64,000 nucleotides of DNA from Diadema setosum (taxonomy: Eukaryota; Echinodermata; Echinoidea; Diadematoida; Diadematidae). The position numbers and the translations under genes are program-made. Location: contig CM067064.1 of the NCBI GenBank assembly GCA_033980235.1, positions 794,501 through 858,500 of the forward strand. The letters are read 5' to 3'. Shown piece by piece: positions 20,122-33,772 of this stretch; position 1 is the first letter of the stretch, and the number at the start of each line of letters is the position of its first letter. The notes below the pieces were generated by a model. That model saw nothing but the letters and a program-made list of their open reading frames with translations. It was not told where the DNA came from and did no database searches.

Positions 20122-20235
20122 TCACCTGTGTAGGACTCCATGGACCCTGAAGCGATAGAGACAGGTGTATTCCATCTTGCCATGGTTACTCTCTATTTTT
20201 AGCTCCACCAGTGGTATCGGCTTGGGACTGGGTAC
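20122..20235 (-). CDS. SUN1/2: SUN terminal exon
   Basis: Acceptor CTTGTAG. Encodes VPSPKPIPLVELKIESNHGK then MEYTCLYRFRVHGVLHR and TGA. EYTCxYRFRVHG is the diagnostic SUN C-terminus. The preceding loop is HGKMEY rather than WGHPEY of human SUN2. Confidence 0.96.
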   Translation of the reverse strand, partial: VPSPKPIPLVELKIESNHGKMEYTCLYRFRVHGVLHR

Positions 20236-23200
20236 CTACAAGGAGGATACGGGTGGGGAGAAAGTCAATCGGACAAATCGGACAATATTCTGTAGAATGT
20301 AGTTGGGTTTATCAAAAAACAGACATGCTGGCAATATATCAACAAGATATGGACTTGAAACAGGCGAATATGTCAAAGCTTGAATGATTTGAAAATAACA
20401 GACAATCCATATACCACTTGACAAAAAGATAGGCGGGGGGGGGGGGCACAATTGAAAAAGATCTGAGAATGATCCACCATGTCATTATACACATCATGTC
20501 CTGATCTCAATAGGAAAGACCGATGAATGTATCAGTGCCTAACAGCTCGTAATTTCTACCAGTTGCTATGTTGCCGGTACAGTTGGATACCAACCCCCTC
20601 CCCCCCCCCCCCCCACACAAACACATCAATGCCTGTGAACCCATTAATAATCTGATGTTGCTATGACACACATTTCCCACACACATCTGCCTGAGTATAG
20701 ACGAGGTTCCAGAGCATCAAATGATGTGTTGCCAGAGTGCAAAAACAAATTATGTGTATATTGAGCCCATAGCTCTAGCGCCCGGTATGTGGTACACATA
20801 CTGTATCTAGTCTGCCTAATAAAATTGTACCCGATGTTGGGGCGTAGGATGTAATGCTTAAGCACTTGCCCCAACATGTGTGGGCCCCAAATGCAGTTTT
20901 TGCCCCTCAGCATGGCTTGATGCTGTCACTGAAACCTCTTTTCTACTTGGGTTACGCGCAGGCTAAAGCTATAAACTGGATGACATGGAACTTACCTGGA
21001 CAGGGAAAAACTGGAGAGGGGAACCATTCTGGTCATAGACGTAGGATCCAAATAAGAAGCCTTCTTGGTCATACTCATCTCGCAAACCCTGGGGAATGTG
21101 CATACAGGGCAAATATGAGAAGTTCAGTACAAAATATATAACATATTCAGTCTGTGCTGGGGACAATGAGGGAAATCATTGATGACATTGTGATCATGAA
21201 GTTTTGATAATGGCAGTGATGGTGGTGATGATATTGATGATGATGGACAATGATTCAATCTGTGATTGGTGATCACCATCATCAATCACAAGAGACATGA
21301 CAATGTGGTTTGCTTAAGCTGCAAGTCAAATTTGTTTCAAGGCCAGGAAATTACGTGTAGTGACCATTCATCTGTGTTCATCGCTTGATCCTCACTGTGT
21401 AGTGTCTATTCCAGAAAGATGCTTTACATACAATCACATAAGGGTGAAGATTACCAATTGGTAGGCATGAAACTCTCTGTGACTCTGATGTCCATGGTTC
21501 ATTATAAGGTCAAACAATAGATTGGCAGCATATCAGATACAAATATGCCCTATACATTTATCCTTGAAAAATAAAAAATTTGTTGAGCTTTGTGTACATT
21601 TTGTCAAATGTTACAAAGACTGATAAAAGTGAATGAACACTGAAATAAGTCAGCAGGTGAAGCTGACAAGAATCTCTCACTACACAGCATTTGAGATACA
21701 GCAGGATAAATACTAAACAGAGTAAACCAGTGGCAAACAACAAATATTGTATTAGTACTCTGGTATAACATTCTTTCTGCATTAGCATACAAATGAATGT
21801 GACTAATTTGTAAACTTGCCTCTCTCATAGAATTTGGCTTTCTGACACTCACCCAAACACTGAAGTTCTTTGGGGCACTGTCAATGGATCCAGTAGGGTC
21901 AAGTGTCTTGGGGATGTGTTCCATAGAGAAGGCTGTGGGCTTGATGACATTAGCTAGCTGGATGACCACATAGCCCTGTGTTCCCCGAAAGGCCCAGCAA
22001 TTACCAGGGTGGACATCCGGCTGTACCAGGGAGCAAAGAGGAGATAGTATGACAAGTGTAACTGAACAGACCTCCTCCAGCCAACTGTCTGAACTTGGAA
22101 ATAGCAAGGAAAGTCTCAACAAGAAATGATGTTGTAGATTGAAACTTCATCTAACAGATGCATCATCCAGAATATCAACATCAGTGTGTAGTCATCCTTG
22201 CCCGAGTCAACTTAAAACAAGTCAAAAATTTACTTGATTGCACACAAAAAAATCTACCTCAGATGGATACAAAATAAATGCTATTGTGGAAGTTGAATTT
22301 CACAAGAGTCAAAAGATTTTTGTGCTCCCTCTGAATTTGACTTGTATGAGGTTGACTGTATGTCCCAAGGTAGTTTAATATTGCATCACCCCCCCCCCCC
22401 CCAGCAAATAAATGGAAGATAAACACCAACATAAAACAATACAAACACACACTTCTGCACAAAACCAGGACAAAGTATTTAAAATGTTCACATGTGTGCA
22501 GGTTAAATGACACATACAAGACTTTTTTTCCCCATTTGTCTACTTGGACCAAGAGAAAATGGTATTTTGCTTTCTCTTTTTCACATCATTAGAGGTCAAA
22601 CCTTACCTGGATGACGGTCCTTGGTGAGTTGCTCTGATACCAGATGGGGATACCAAAGATGCTAAAGAGGGCGGTCTTGAGGGAATAGGTCTCTGAGCAT
22701 CGTGTGTTGAGCACACTCCCACCAGCTGACTCCAGGGCGTAATCCACCATCCCAGTCTTGTCTGCATTGTACATGTCTAGTGCCCCCAACACAATGCTTT
22801 TCACCCTCTGAAAGAATTTCAATATATATATATATATATATATTTACTTCTTTGGCAGTCATTGATTTCAGTTTATATACATTTCCTACACTCTGTACAA
22901 TTATCTTTGCATTCCTTAATTTAACAAAACATTTACAAAATGCTAAATACATTTGTCGGACAACAAAAAACCCAAATCACGCTTTTTAAGTCAATAAAAA
23001 CAATGATTGAGTAGAGTGCTTTGATTTTAATGAATTCTTGTATGCAGAAAATATCTTGCCATTGGACACAATTTTTTCCTGAATTCATAGGATGGCAACT
23101 CTTGGGTGCATATTATAGTCTTGGTTTTGATCACATCTACAATACCTTACATCAAAATTGAAATTTTAACAAATATTTAACAAATACACTTGTCACACAT

Positions 23201-25197
23201 GAAAACAAAGCATAACTAGAAAAGCACTCTGAGAGCGCACACCTCCACCAAGCAGCTACTTTCCACCGTGATCTTGCTCTTCCATAGAGATCAGTTATTT
23301 CCACCCACTGAAAAATTGCCCAATTTCCCAATATAGAAGCCTTTCTTACATCATAAACCCTCAGATGTGCGGCGCGCCTCTCCCCAGCAGAAACTAGAGC
23401 ACGCACTTTAGTGCGCACATGAAAAACTAAAAAATGCGCAGCTTGAACTCCCAGGTTCATTGACCCTACCTCGCAAAATACCGTAAATCCTTCATAAAAT
23501 CCATAAAAATTTCCTGATCACTACCAAAATTTAATCATTCGTTACTTGTGTCATTCTCAACCTTTCCTGCAAATTTCATCTAAATCCATGCAAAACTTTT
23601 TGAGTTATTTTGCACATGGACAAACTAACTAACTAACTAACAAACAAACCAATGGAACAAAAACATAACCTCCTCCCTTGGTGGAGGTAATAACAACATG
23701 AACTTTAACTACACATGTACAACTAATTTGAAGCAGAATATCATCTCCAGATAAGATGTAATGGAAACACTATGTAGCTTTTACAAATGACAACATCTGT
23801 TCTATGTATGTGGTCACAAACTCCTCTGTGATAGGCAAACAGGAAGTATATCTTACAAGTTCATTAACAAAGATTTCACACACACTGGCTTCACAAACAG
23901 AACCTTCAGTAGCCTCAAAGCACAAGACATGTTGCTTGAAATTTGCTAAACTCAGCACTGAAAGTCATGTATACACCAAATGTCAAGTACAACACACAAA
24001 GAAACAAGCAAACTATGAAAGAGAGAGAGTGTGTAGACACCAGACTGACCTCTTCATCCAGACTTCCCTGCCCTGAGGCACTGGCTGCAGCTCCACTCTG
24101 ACTCCCGGAGTTAAACCACCATGGAAACATCTAGGACAAACAAAGAACACACAGTAATCATTCTAATCCATCCATTACCTAGCTTCTATCTCATGCCCTC
24201 TTTCCTCTTATCATAATGTTGTCCTAAATCTATTCTGTTGTGATCACTAAATCATTAACTTCATACACTGTTTTAATCTATTCTGTTGTGATCACTGAAT
24301 TATCATCTTCATAGACTGTTTTAGTTATTCTTCCAACATTAATGGAATACAAATAACACATTACCTGATCTTCTTGTTTAGGCTTCTTTTCTTTTCTTTT
24401 TTAATTCTTGAGTTGGCAGTGAATACAATGAAACCTTGAATTCCTTTGACACTATCTTGGTTGAAACTAGATAACACATTGGTATGACTCTCAAAACATG
24501 TGAAAGGACTTCTGAAATTCTGAAGAGATTACTGAACACAAATTTGCTTTCTAAGATGGCAGCTAAAGTCCATCAGGGTTCCTGGTTGTGGGAGCATCAG
24601 AACAGTGAAGGGTCACAAAGATGTTGGCTCACTATTACTCAAGTCTTATTATGGCTATTGGAGCCTTAAAACATTGAAGAGTTAAAAGGCAGGTGTTTGC
24701 TTACCCCTACTCCAGTCTTATCATGGTTATTGCAGCCTTAACCTGTCGAGGACAAATCCCGAGTATACTCCGGCAAGTGTCTATGGAAAATGTGTGTTGT
24801 AGCAAAATCAGCCTGTCCTCAACAGGTTAAGACATTGAAGGGTCAAAAAGCCAAGTGTAGACTTACTCCTACTCCAGTCTTATTCTTGCAACAGGTGATG
24901 ACATCAACCTCGAGGTGTGCATACTGCTGCTGAAGTTCTGATACATTGGCCTTCAACTCTGACAAGTCTTCCCGGTAAGCTGCCCCTGCAGCTGCTCCCA
25001 GTCCTGCTGATCCGAGCCCTGTCCCAACCAGTCCTGCTGCTGCCAGACCAGCACTGAACAAGGATAGAAGAGGGGAACAAATAATATTATCCAAAGTCAC
25101 ATTTCACTAGCACTGGGTGAGATGGGTCACTCAAAGGAGGTGTCCACCCTTCTGCCTTTCTGTGATTGATTACATGCTGGGATTGGACAATACAATG

Positions 25198-25259
<62 letters not shown>

Positions 25260-28200
25260 GTGTCTGTCTGTCTGTCTGTCTGTTTTTTTTTCAATGTCAG
25301 ATGTGGTGGATGATGTAAGTAAATGGCTCCACAAGAAAATGTACCTAGCAACAGTTTTCCTTCAGAGAAGATATAATACATACTAATTGTTATGTACACT
25401 TGTGTATCATAAAATATACACCAAAAATTGATGGTTTCTGTACATTTATAAGTCGTAGACATCACCTTGGCCTTTGGGCTTAATGAAAGTGTAAATGCAT
25501 TAAAACTTAATTCATATTTGGTGGCCCAAATTCATGAAGGTGGTACAAATTTAAACCATGGTTTATGCAAATTTCTTCTGCATAAGTATGATTGACAGAA
25601 TTCGTATGCCAACAGACGTCCAGTAACAAACAAGCACTGATACGTGCACATCAAAGGTATGCCTATTTCAAGCTTATTTTAGACCATGGTCTAGGTTTAA
25701 ACCAGGTTTAAACCACTTTTGTGAATTCGGGCCTATGGGTGTGTGTGGGTTGGAACAGTCGCATAAAGATTCTGATTCAGCTTCACGCTTTTTTTTTCTG
25801 GTCCATAACATGGAAAGTTTCTTTTCATTGCCTGAAAAATATAGTCAAATCCATAGCATTTTCACTGATCACATGAGATGCGATTGAAATGAATAGTTTG
25901 TCAACTGGCTTTGCTGTTACTCTGAGCAGTCTGCATTCACCTATCAGCCAATCAAAGTCTAGTTCCATCAAATATTTACCTGTTCTCCTCCTGAGCTGTT
26001 TTCAGGTGTGCGAAGTCAAGCATCAAGGCATCCACCTGTCCCTGCAGAGTTGCAATGGATGCCTCAACATCCTTGCCGCAGCTTCCCGAGGACATCTTGA
26101 GATCAAGCAGGTCTGAGTCCAGCTTGTTGACCCTCTCCTGGATGGAAGCCAGGAAGGTGGACTGTGAGGTCTCGCTGCTGTCTTTGGCAAACAGAATGGA
26201 GCTGATGCTGGCGAGTGTCTCCCGCAGTGCATTGATGTCACCCTTTATCCAGTCCAGGTTCTGCTTGGATGAACACCCAGTTGTGGCATCAGTGACAACG
26301 CCCTCACTGCTGAGGGCCATTCTCTGCATGGATGAGGAGAGATCGTTGAGGCTGGTCTCAAGGACACTCAGCTGAATGGCTTCCCCATTAGTTCGTGAGG
26401 TTTGCTTCTGAAGAAGGCCGGTGTTGAGCTGCAACGTGGCCACGTCATCAGCTAGACTGTCTTGGCTGCGTCTGACATCTGATAGACCGTCACTCAAACT
26501 TGTCAAGGATGTCTCCAGCTTGGCCTGATCTAATCTCTCCCTAAGTAACACAACTTTATTTTCCAGTGAGTTTACTTCCCCTGTGAGGATTGAGATACCT
26601 GACGAGGTCTCACTGGCCATCTCATTCTTCAGTTTGTTGAGGGCAATGTGAATAGTGTCCATCTCCTCCTTAAGAGTTCTCATGTCAACAACACTAATCA
26701 AGGATTGGGGAGCACCATCTGCTCCTGGTAACATCACCACTGATCCATTCAGACTCTGCTCAAGGACACCAACACTCCTACCCAGAGCCACAAGTTTCAA
26801 GGAGTGTGAATCTATTGTCTGGGTGGTGAGGCTATCAGATGCCTTCAACTCGGTCACTTTAAGCTTGATGGTAGCAATTTCTGTCTGCAAACTGGCAAAC
26901 TGGCTGTTCAGTTTGTTCACACTGTCTTGCAAGCCTGCAAGAGCTTGAGAATCAAGCAGACTGTCAGATACTGCATCACTCTGACTCACAATCGTCCTGG
27001 TCTGCAAGGTGTTGAGACCAACCTGAAGCTGGCTGCTTTCCTTCTCTAACCCAGTCAGTCGAGTCTGCAGCTGACCAAGCCTTTCTACAATACCACTGAC
27101 ATCGCTAGAAATGAGCTGGTTGACTGCGACACGCAATTCAGCTAGATCAGATTCCATGGATCCAGCAGATGTCATAAGTCCTGCATGTTTAGCCACAAGG
27201 CTTTCCACAGAGCCCTCAAATCCAACATGCTTCATCTTCATCTCTGTCAAGTCTTGTCGGAGCTGTGACATATCAGCTAACAGGGCAGACATATGACTGC
27301 TGGAAGAACTGTGGGCAGCATTGGTTTCAGACACATTAAACTCAAGGTCACGCATCTCGCTGCGGATTGCAGTTAGGCTGCTCTCCACAGAGTTGATGCT
27401 GGCCACAATGGTGCCAAACTGTGTGGTATGCTGACCATCAGTCTTCACCAACGTGTCCATCTCTCTCTTCAGCTGTATCAAGGTCAGTTCCAGACCCTCC
27501 ACTTCAGCAATCTTTTGGGTAATGGTCAGCATGTTGGCACTGAGCAGGCCAATGTCTCCCCGCTGTTGCCTGTCAGCACGCTGTGCTTGGTGGACGTCAG
27601 AAGCCAGTTTGGTGTGGAGACGTTGGAGGGACCCACGCAATCCTACCAAACCTTCTGATAGGCTGGAGAAATCCTGCCGTAGACTCACAACAGTTGGAGA
27701 AGAGCTTCTCACATCACCCTCAGAGTCCACCTGGCATACAGAAGAGAAAAATGCAATTAACAGACTGTATAAGCTGTCAGAGACAGCTAGAGTACTCTGA
27801 TGTACATGTACATACGCATTATTTTGTATGCTGGTATACAACTCAACCCCCATAAAGTCTTTGAATAGTAATGTCAAAATACATTATAACATTCTTACCC
27901 CCAGCTTTCTTGAGTTTTGTGGATTACTTCTAGGAGAAGCTTCCTGAAATCTGCTTCTAAGGGGAAAAAAATTGTTGTTACTTTTGATAGTGAATGGAGC
28001 ATTAGCATTCATAATTAAGAATTTAATCAAAATCATTATCTATAATATTACATGGGTGATGGGAGAGTAGTAAGCTGATATCTGATCCTATATAATGTAC
28101 AAATTACAAACTGAAATTTAATTAAAAATCTGGTGTGGCAAGAAAGTCTGCCAGCAATATCTGACCTTCAGTTGTAATGTTCGAATGTCTCCCTTGAGTT

Positions 28201-31200
28201 CTGTGATCTTTGACTCCATGGAGTTGATAAGAATCAAGGTAGCCTTGTTTGGGGGCTGGTCTCCACTGGCTGCAAGGCTGTCTGCTAGTTGGGTTTGCAA
28301 GGCTAGGATTTCACTGGCTTGTTGTGTGTGCACTTCTTGAAGCTAAGACATTGTGAAAGAAACACATTCAATCTCATAGATACTCATCAACAGTCCTTAA
28401 AAGAGTTGACAACGGAAGTCGTATCATATCAATTCACAATGATATCTTATAACATCTATCACTATAGTTCTGACAAAACCTTAGCAATTGTGGAGAAGAG
28501 TACTGTACAAGTGGAGATTTTTGCAGTGTGCAAATTTTTTGCGCATTTCGCATGACCAGAAACTAGCGCGAAGATAAAAGCGTGCAAATTATTTTTGCTG
28601 TCATGTTCAATTTTCAATACAATTCAAACCAAATTTCATTTCCAGTATCACACTGTTGTTAATACAAGTTCCAGGAAAGCAAAGTGTACATTGTATCACA
28701 ATATACATATCCACATATAAAACTAATTGTTCAAAATAATTGTTATTGGGAAAGAAATGCCCAAATAAAAGACAAGCTTGTAGTGTGTACCACTACGTTA
28801 TGTTTTGATTCTGTGGAATTAAAAACCAGCGAAATTTATTTACTCCGCTGGGCTCAAAAAATTACTCACGCAAAAATATCTGCTTCTGTAGTAACTACTT
28901 GTGAACCTGAAGTTACAGCCCCATTTTAAAGAAGCCTTGGTAGAGTTCATTATCACCCTTGTGATAGTAAACGAGCATAACACCTAACAAAGATGTCGTA
29001 GAAGCAAATATTACTGTAAGACTCTAGGAGCATATCAATTCCATCATCCAATACGCAACACAATAGAGAAACCAAGGGACAACAATCCGCAAGTGGTAAG
29101 AAATGGAAATTAAGGAACATATCCTCACCAATTGAATTTGCTGATTTTGACTGTGTAGCTGTGTGCGAAGTTCTCCTAACTCATTCCTCACTGCACCGTT
29201 GATCCAGCCAAGAAGTTGGTCTTGCTTCAAGCACTTAATACACCCCTCCGCCCCTATCCCACCAATGAACCCTGCCCCACTCTGGGAGTCTCCAGGATGT
29301 GGTGGGGAAGGAGGAGAGGGGGTAAACCAGTAACCAACCCTGTCCTTTAGAAGAATGAATTGTTGGTTGATGGTTTGTAATGGTGATTCAGCCTGTTGGT
29401 TGTAATTGACAATTAGCAAAATAAGATTAATTTCTAAGAAATTGTTAAAAACTGGAGACTCCAAGCACTTTGAAAACAAACACTAGGAAAAGAGTAGCAT
29501 TGACCAAAAAAAAAAAAAGGATTTTATGCAAAATATCAACATTATCAGCATGTTACAAACAGAAAAAATAGCAAAAATAGCAAATCATTATCATATGCAA
29601 AATCCCATAATATCTGCTTTGCAGGAAACTTACAACATGAGTCGAAACGATTTTCTACATTGGTTTGAGTAACTCAGATATAACAAATCTACCTCTAGCT
29701 ATGAAATACCACCAAATTATCACTTCCATCGAGAATAAAAGGCTGTTGTCAGTCAAATTCCATGACAGCAATCTTTGGTGTCAAGTTATTTCTGTAATGA
29801 ATCAATGGAAGTGCATATCAATAGCAAACACAGACATGGAGGATAATATATGTTTTTTTTTTTTGGGGGGGGGGTTTGTATGTGTGTCTGTATGTATGTG
29901 TGTTTTTTGTTTTTTTGTTTTTTGTTTTTGCCCAGAAATACACCTGTGTGCACTCAGGTCCTACAGAGAGACCATTGTTTATGAACAAGAAAATAATAAA
30001 TCACAGAATTAATTATATTCTTACCACTGTTTCATTTGATTCATTTCTAGCTAAAAGAGGTATGAAGAAGTAATGTCCAGTTGTTGCTGCTGACAGAACT
30101 GAAAAGACAGAGAAAACAAAAAGACTCAGTTTTCATTCACAAAAAAGGTCACTGTGCTTCATGAACCATGAAAAACACACAAACTCATAGATGATACCTT
30201 TTCTCCCCAATCTTTCTCAATAAAGTATAGATTATAAAACTTTAGTTTGCTTTCCTGCCATTTACTAAAATGACTTCTTGGTAATCACATCAATTCAGTT
30301 TTTATCTATTTTCATCTATGCCTGTGAACAGACAAATGAAACTTATCCATTTACATCTTAATGTATTAAATGTTTTTGTAGGCAAATGATAACTTCAGTA
30401 TCTGCCTTATTCCCTTTGTTAAGTGCACTGATATTTCCCATGGTATGAACATGCTTTATAAGAATCAAGTATTTGCAATATTATCAGCAAGTCTCAATCA
30501 AGGGTGCAAGTGTCAATACGTAATTATGTCTCTGAAGAGATTCCCGTGGCAGTACATGTACTCACGCATCAGAAACAGTAGGAGTGGAAGACAAAAGCAG
30601 CAGAGAGGGATCCCTCCCCCTCTCTTCCTCCTCTTCTCCTCCTCAATGATTGTAGTTGTCATGGTTTCCGTGTAGGTACTACTGGTGTGCATTCCTCCTC
30701 CTCCTCCTCCTCCTCCTCCTCCTCCTCCTCCTCCTCCTCCTCCTCCTCCTCCTGCGTACTGCTTACCATGCATCAAGGTTGTGACAGGAGCTCTGAAGAA
30801 ACCATAACCACACACAAAGGAGCAAAGTAGAATCTCAGATGAAGGGGCATTCCAGATGATTTTCACTATTTCACATCATGTAGTAAATAAATCAACAGCT
30901 CCATGTATATATATTTGTGGACTTTAATGTGGTCATTGAGCACAAAGACCAATACTCTGAAAAATCTTAAACAGATTACACTGAACAGTGTTGATGACAT
31001 AGGAGCCTCACATATTTCAGAAATGTAGCAGTGTAATTCCATTACAATACTGCTTGCTTAACAAGGTCACCTGTGTAGAATGTATGCATGCCTTCCTCTT
31101 TTGTTCTGCTTCCTTGAGCCCCAAGTCATGCATTCCTATTGTGAGGCTGCATGTCATCATTCCTCATCCCATCACTATAAATTCTGAAATGTTGTACTCA

Positions 31201-33741
31201 GTATAACTAATTTATAGTTGTTCAAATGTAAAAGTCTGAAAATCATCCGGAGGCCTCTTTTAAGGAAACTCTGATGAATCTGAACAATCTCAAGCTGTGC
31301 ATCTATTTGGGAATTTGTCTAAAATCATAGAAGTATTTCTTGTATTTCTAGAGTTTGGAAATTTGCTATGTATTACAGGTCAGCATCAGTGACCATTTGT
31401 TACTTGACGAATGCCACCCACTTGATCTTTGCTGATTACATATTAACAGGTATAACAATGCAAATTTAGCCTTACACAAACTCTATGATTAACCATTCAT
31501 CCATAGACTTTGGAAAGCAGAGAAAATGAAAACATTATAATATCATTTATAGTTCCACAAGCATAAGTTCCACAAGCTATCAACTTTAGCCATCCTACCT
31601 ATAGTTTCATGGACCCCACTTCTACATCATACTTTAATCAGCACAAGTTTCACTGAGTAAGGTAAACAAACATATGAAACTACACTGTTACCTGCAAAAG
31701 CTGTACAGCCATGGACCATACCAAAATGATCTGCATGATGAAACTAACTTTGTAAGCAGCAGACCGAGATACAACACGAAAAGTCTGAGTGAGTCACCTT
31801 CAGGAAGAGACATAAACGTAAAAACATTCACAAACAAGTTACAAACAAAATAAAATGTGAACCACATTTCTTGCATCATAGAACCAATGAACTGATGTGT
31901 GTATCATCATATAATATACGAATAATGAATCTTTATGAGTGCATTGGATCATTTCATCTTTCACCAAATGAAATATTCTGTCCATTGCACGAATGAAAAA
32001 CATTAATAATTTGTTTTATATAATGCCTACAATTTATCCTTGTCATTTGATGTTTTATTAATTTAGAAACAAGAGAGAATCTGAGATCAAGAGAGTGAGC
32101 ACTTTACACTAGCGCGCTGTCACATACACACACTGCAAATGCAAGCATTTTACACTTGTAGTGTGCTGGGCTCTCAGCGTGCGTGCAATGGAGCAAATCG
32201 TATGGATCCAAAATTGCATGGTAAATGGCGCCACAATTGCATGGATGGTGACATCATAGTGAAATGGGAGGGATGATCAGTGTCCAACAATCAATCAAAT
32301 GACAAGGATCTATCTAGGTGTTATATAATAGGAACTTGTAAGTTTCTAATCTGTGAAACACTGCATTGTGCATATCTCATAATATGGTGCAGAAACAGAC
32401 TGGATATATGTACATAAGATCCAATGAGTGGCAATCTTAGTCTCATAATTGCAAGGAACTATTTTTACTTGAACACGTAACTCACATGTGATTTCAAAGT
32501 CTTTCCAAATTAGAAAACCTCATATGTGCTTAAAAAACATAAAATCTTCATCAATAGGATATGACTAAAAGAAGCTGATTCATTACAAAGGTTTTGCTTA
32601 TACATCCTGTTGTATATATGTCCACATCATAATAATAGCTGGCATTTTGATTGATTGCCTAGTTCTCTGTAAATGTAATGTAATTTGTTTTTCTTTAATA
32701 TGTTCTTTAGATGCTTCTATAGTGAACATGTGACAAAACCAAATTTCCATGCCAAGTTTTCAAACATAACTTTGGCAAATAAATAAATAAAATGGAAATG
32801 ATACAAACCTATCAGATGACCAAGACGAGACACAGCAGAACCCAATAACGATGCTGCTGAGCTGACTGATGTAGACGTCACCCTGACGACAGTGGTTACT
32901 ATGGTTTCTATGATGGTTAGGGTGGTGATAAGGCAAGTCATGAGGAAGGGTAAGACACCAGGTTGCTGTCGGTAGAACTCTCCTTGTTGTTGTAGCCAGG
33001 TGGTAGTAGTGGTAGTGGTGGTAGTGATGGTGGTGATGGTGGTAGTACTAGAACCTTGTGATGCCAAGCCTGAGAGAGACTCAGAATCTAGGACAAGAGG
33101 GATGAGATGTGTGTACACATGTACCTTGAGAAGACATCACTCCTGTTCTTACATCATCTCACAGGCTGACTTCCTATACCATCTAACTGCTGAATCAGAC
33201 CTGCACCAGCAACCACCTTTATACAATGACCACAAACTTTGATGCCTTGGAGACAGTGCAAGTGACTAGAACTGCTTATATAGATCATTGATTTTCACTG
33301 CCCTTTTCTCAAAACATGAGTATCCTATTAAAGGTCCAGTTTACCTTTGGGAGCAGTGATTTCAAAAATTTTCAAGATATCATATTTGATGCATATGTGT
33401 AGGTCTGTTGTATCATAAAACATCCTACCATATGAAATATTTGCAATAAAACCTAAAATATAACGAGATATCAGGGTTTTTCTCAATAAACCGTAACTGT
33501 ATACGGTTTAGTCTGGAGAATTTTTTATTATAACTATTGTTCACATTTTGTGTATTTAACAACACTTAACATCGATTATACGGATTCAAATTTTGACAGT
33601 GGTTGTTTCTATCCCTAACTCACATTTTATAACTATTTCATAGCACTATTGCTTTCATCTGCAAATGGTAAATTATGCCTTTAAACATGCCACTTGTCCA
33701 TACAGATTACATACAGCCATATGATGCGCTCTGGAATAAGG

Positions 33742-33772
<31 letters not shown>

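Noticed and set aside
25117..25465. Frames with poly-CV or poly-TH
   Set aside because: Pure translation of the TG microsatellite at 25203-25284.
26055..27855. Many + strand frames of 60-115 codons opposite the coiled coil
   Set aside because: Shadows of the real - strand exon 25980-27730.
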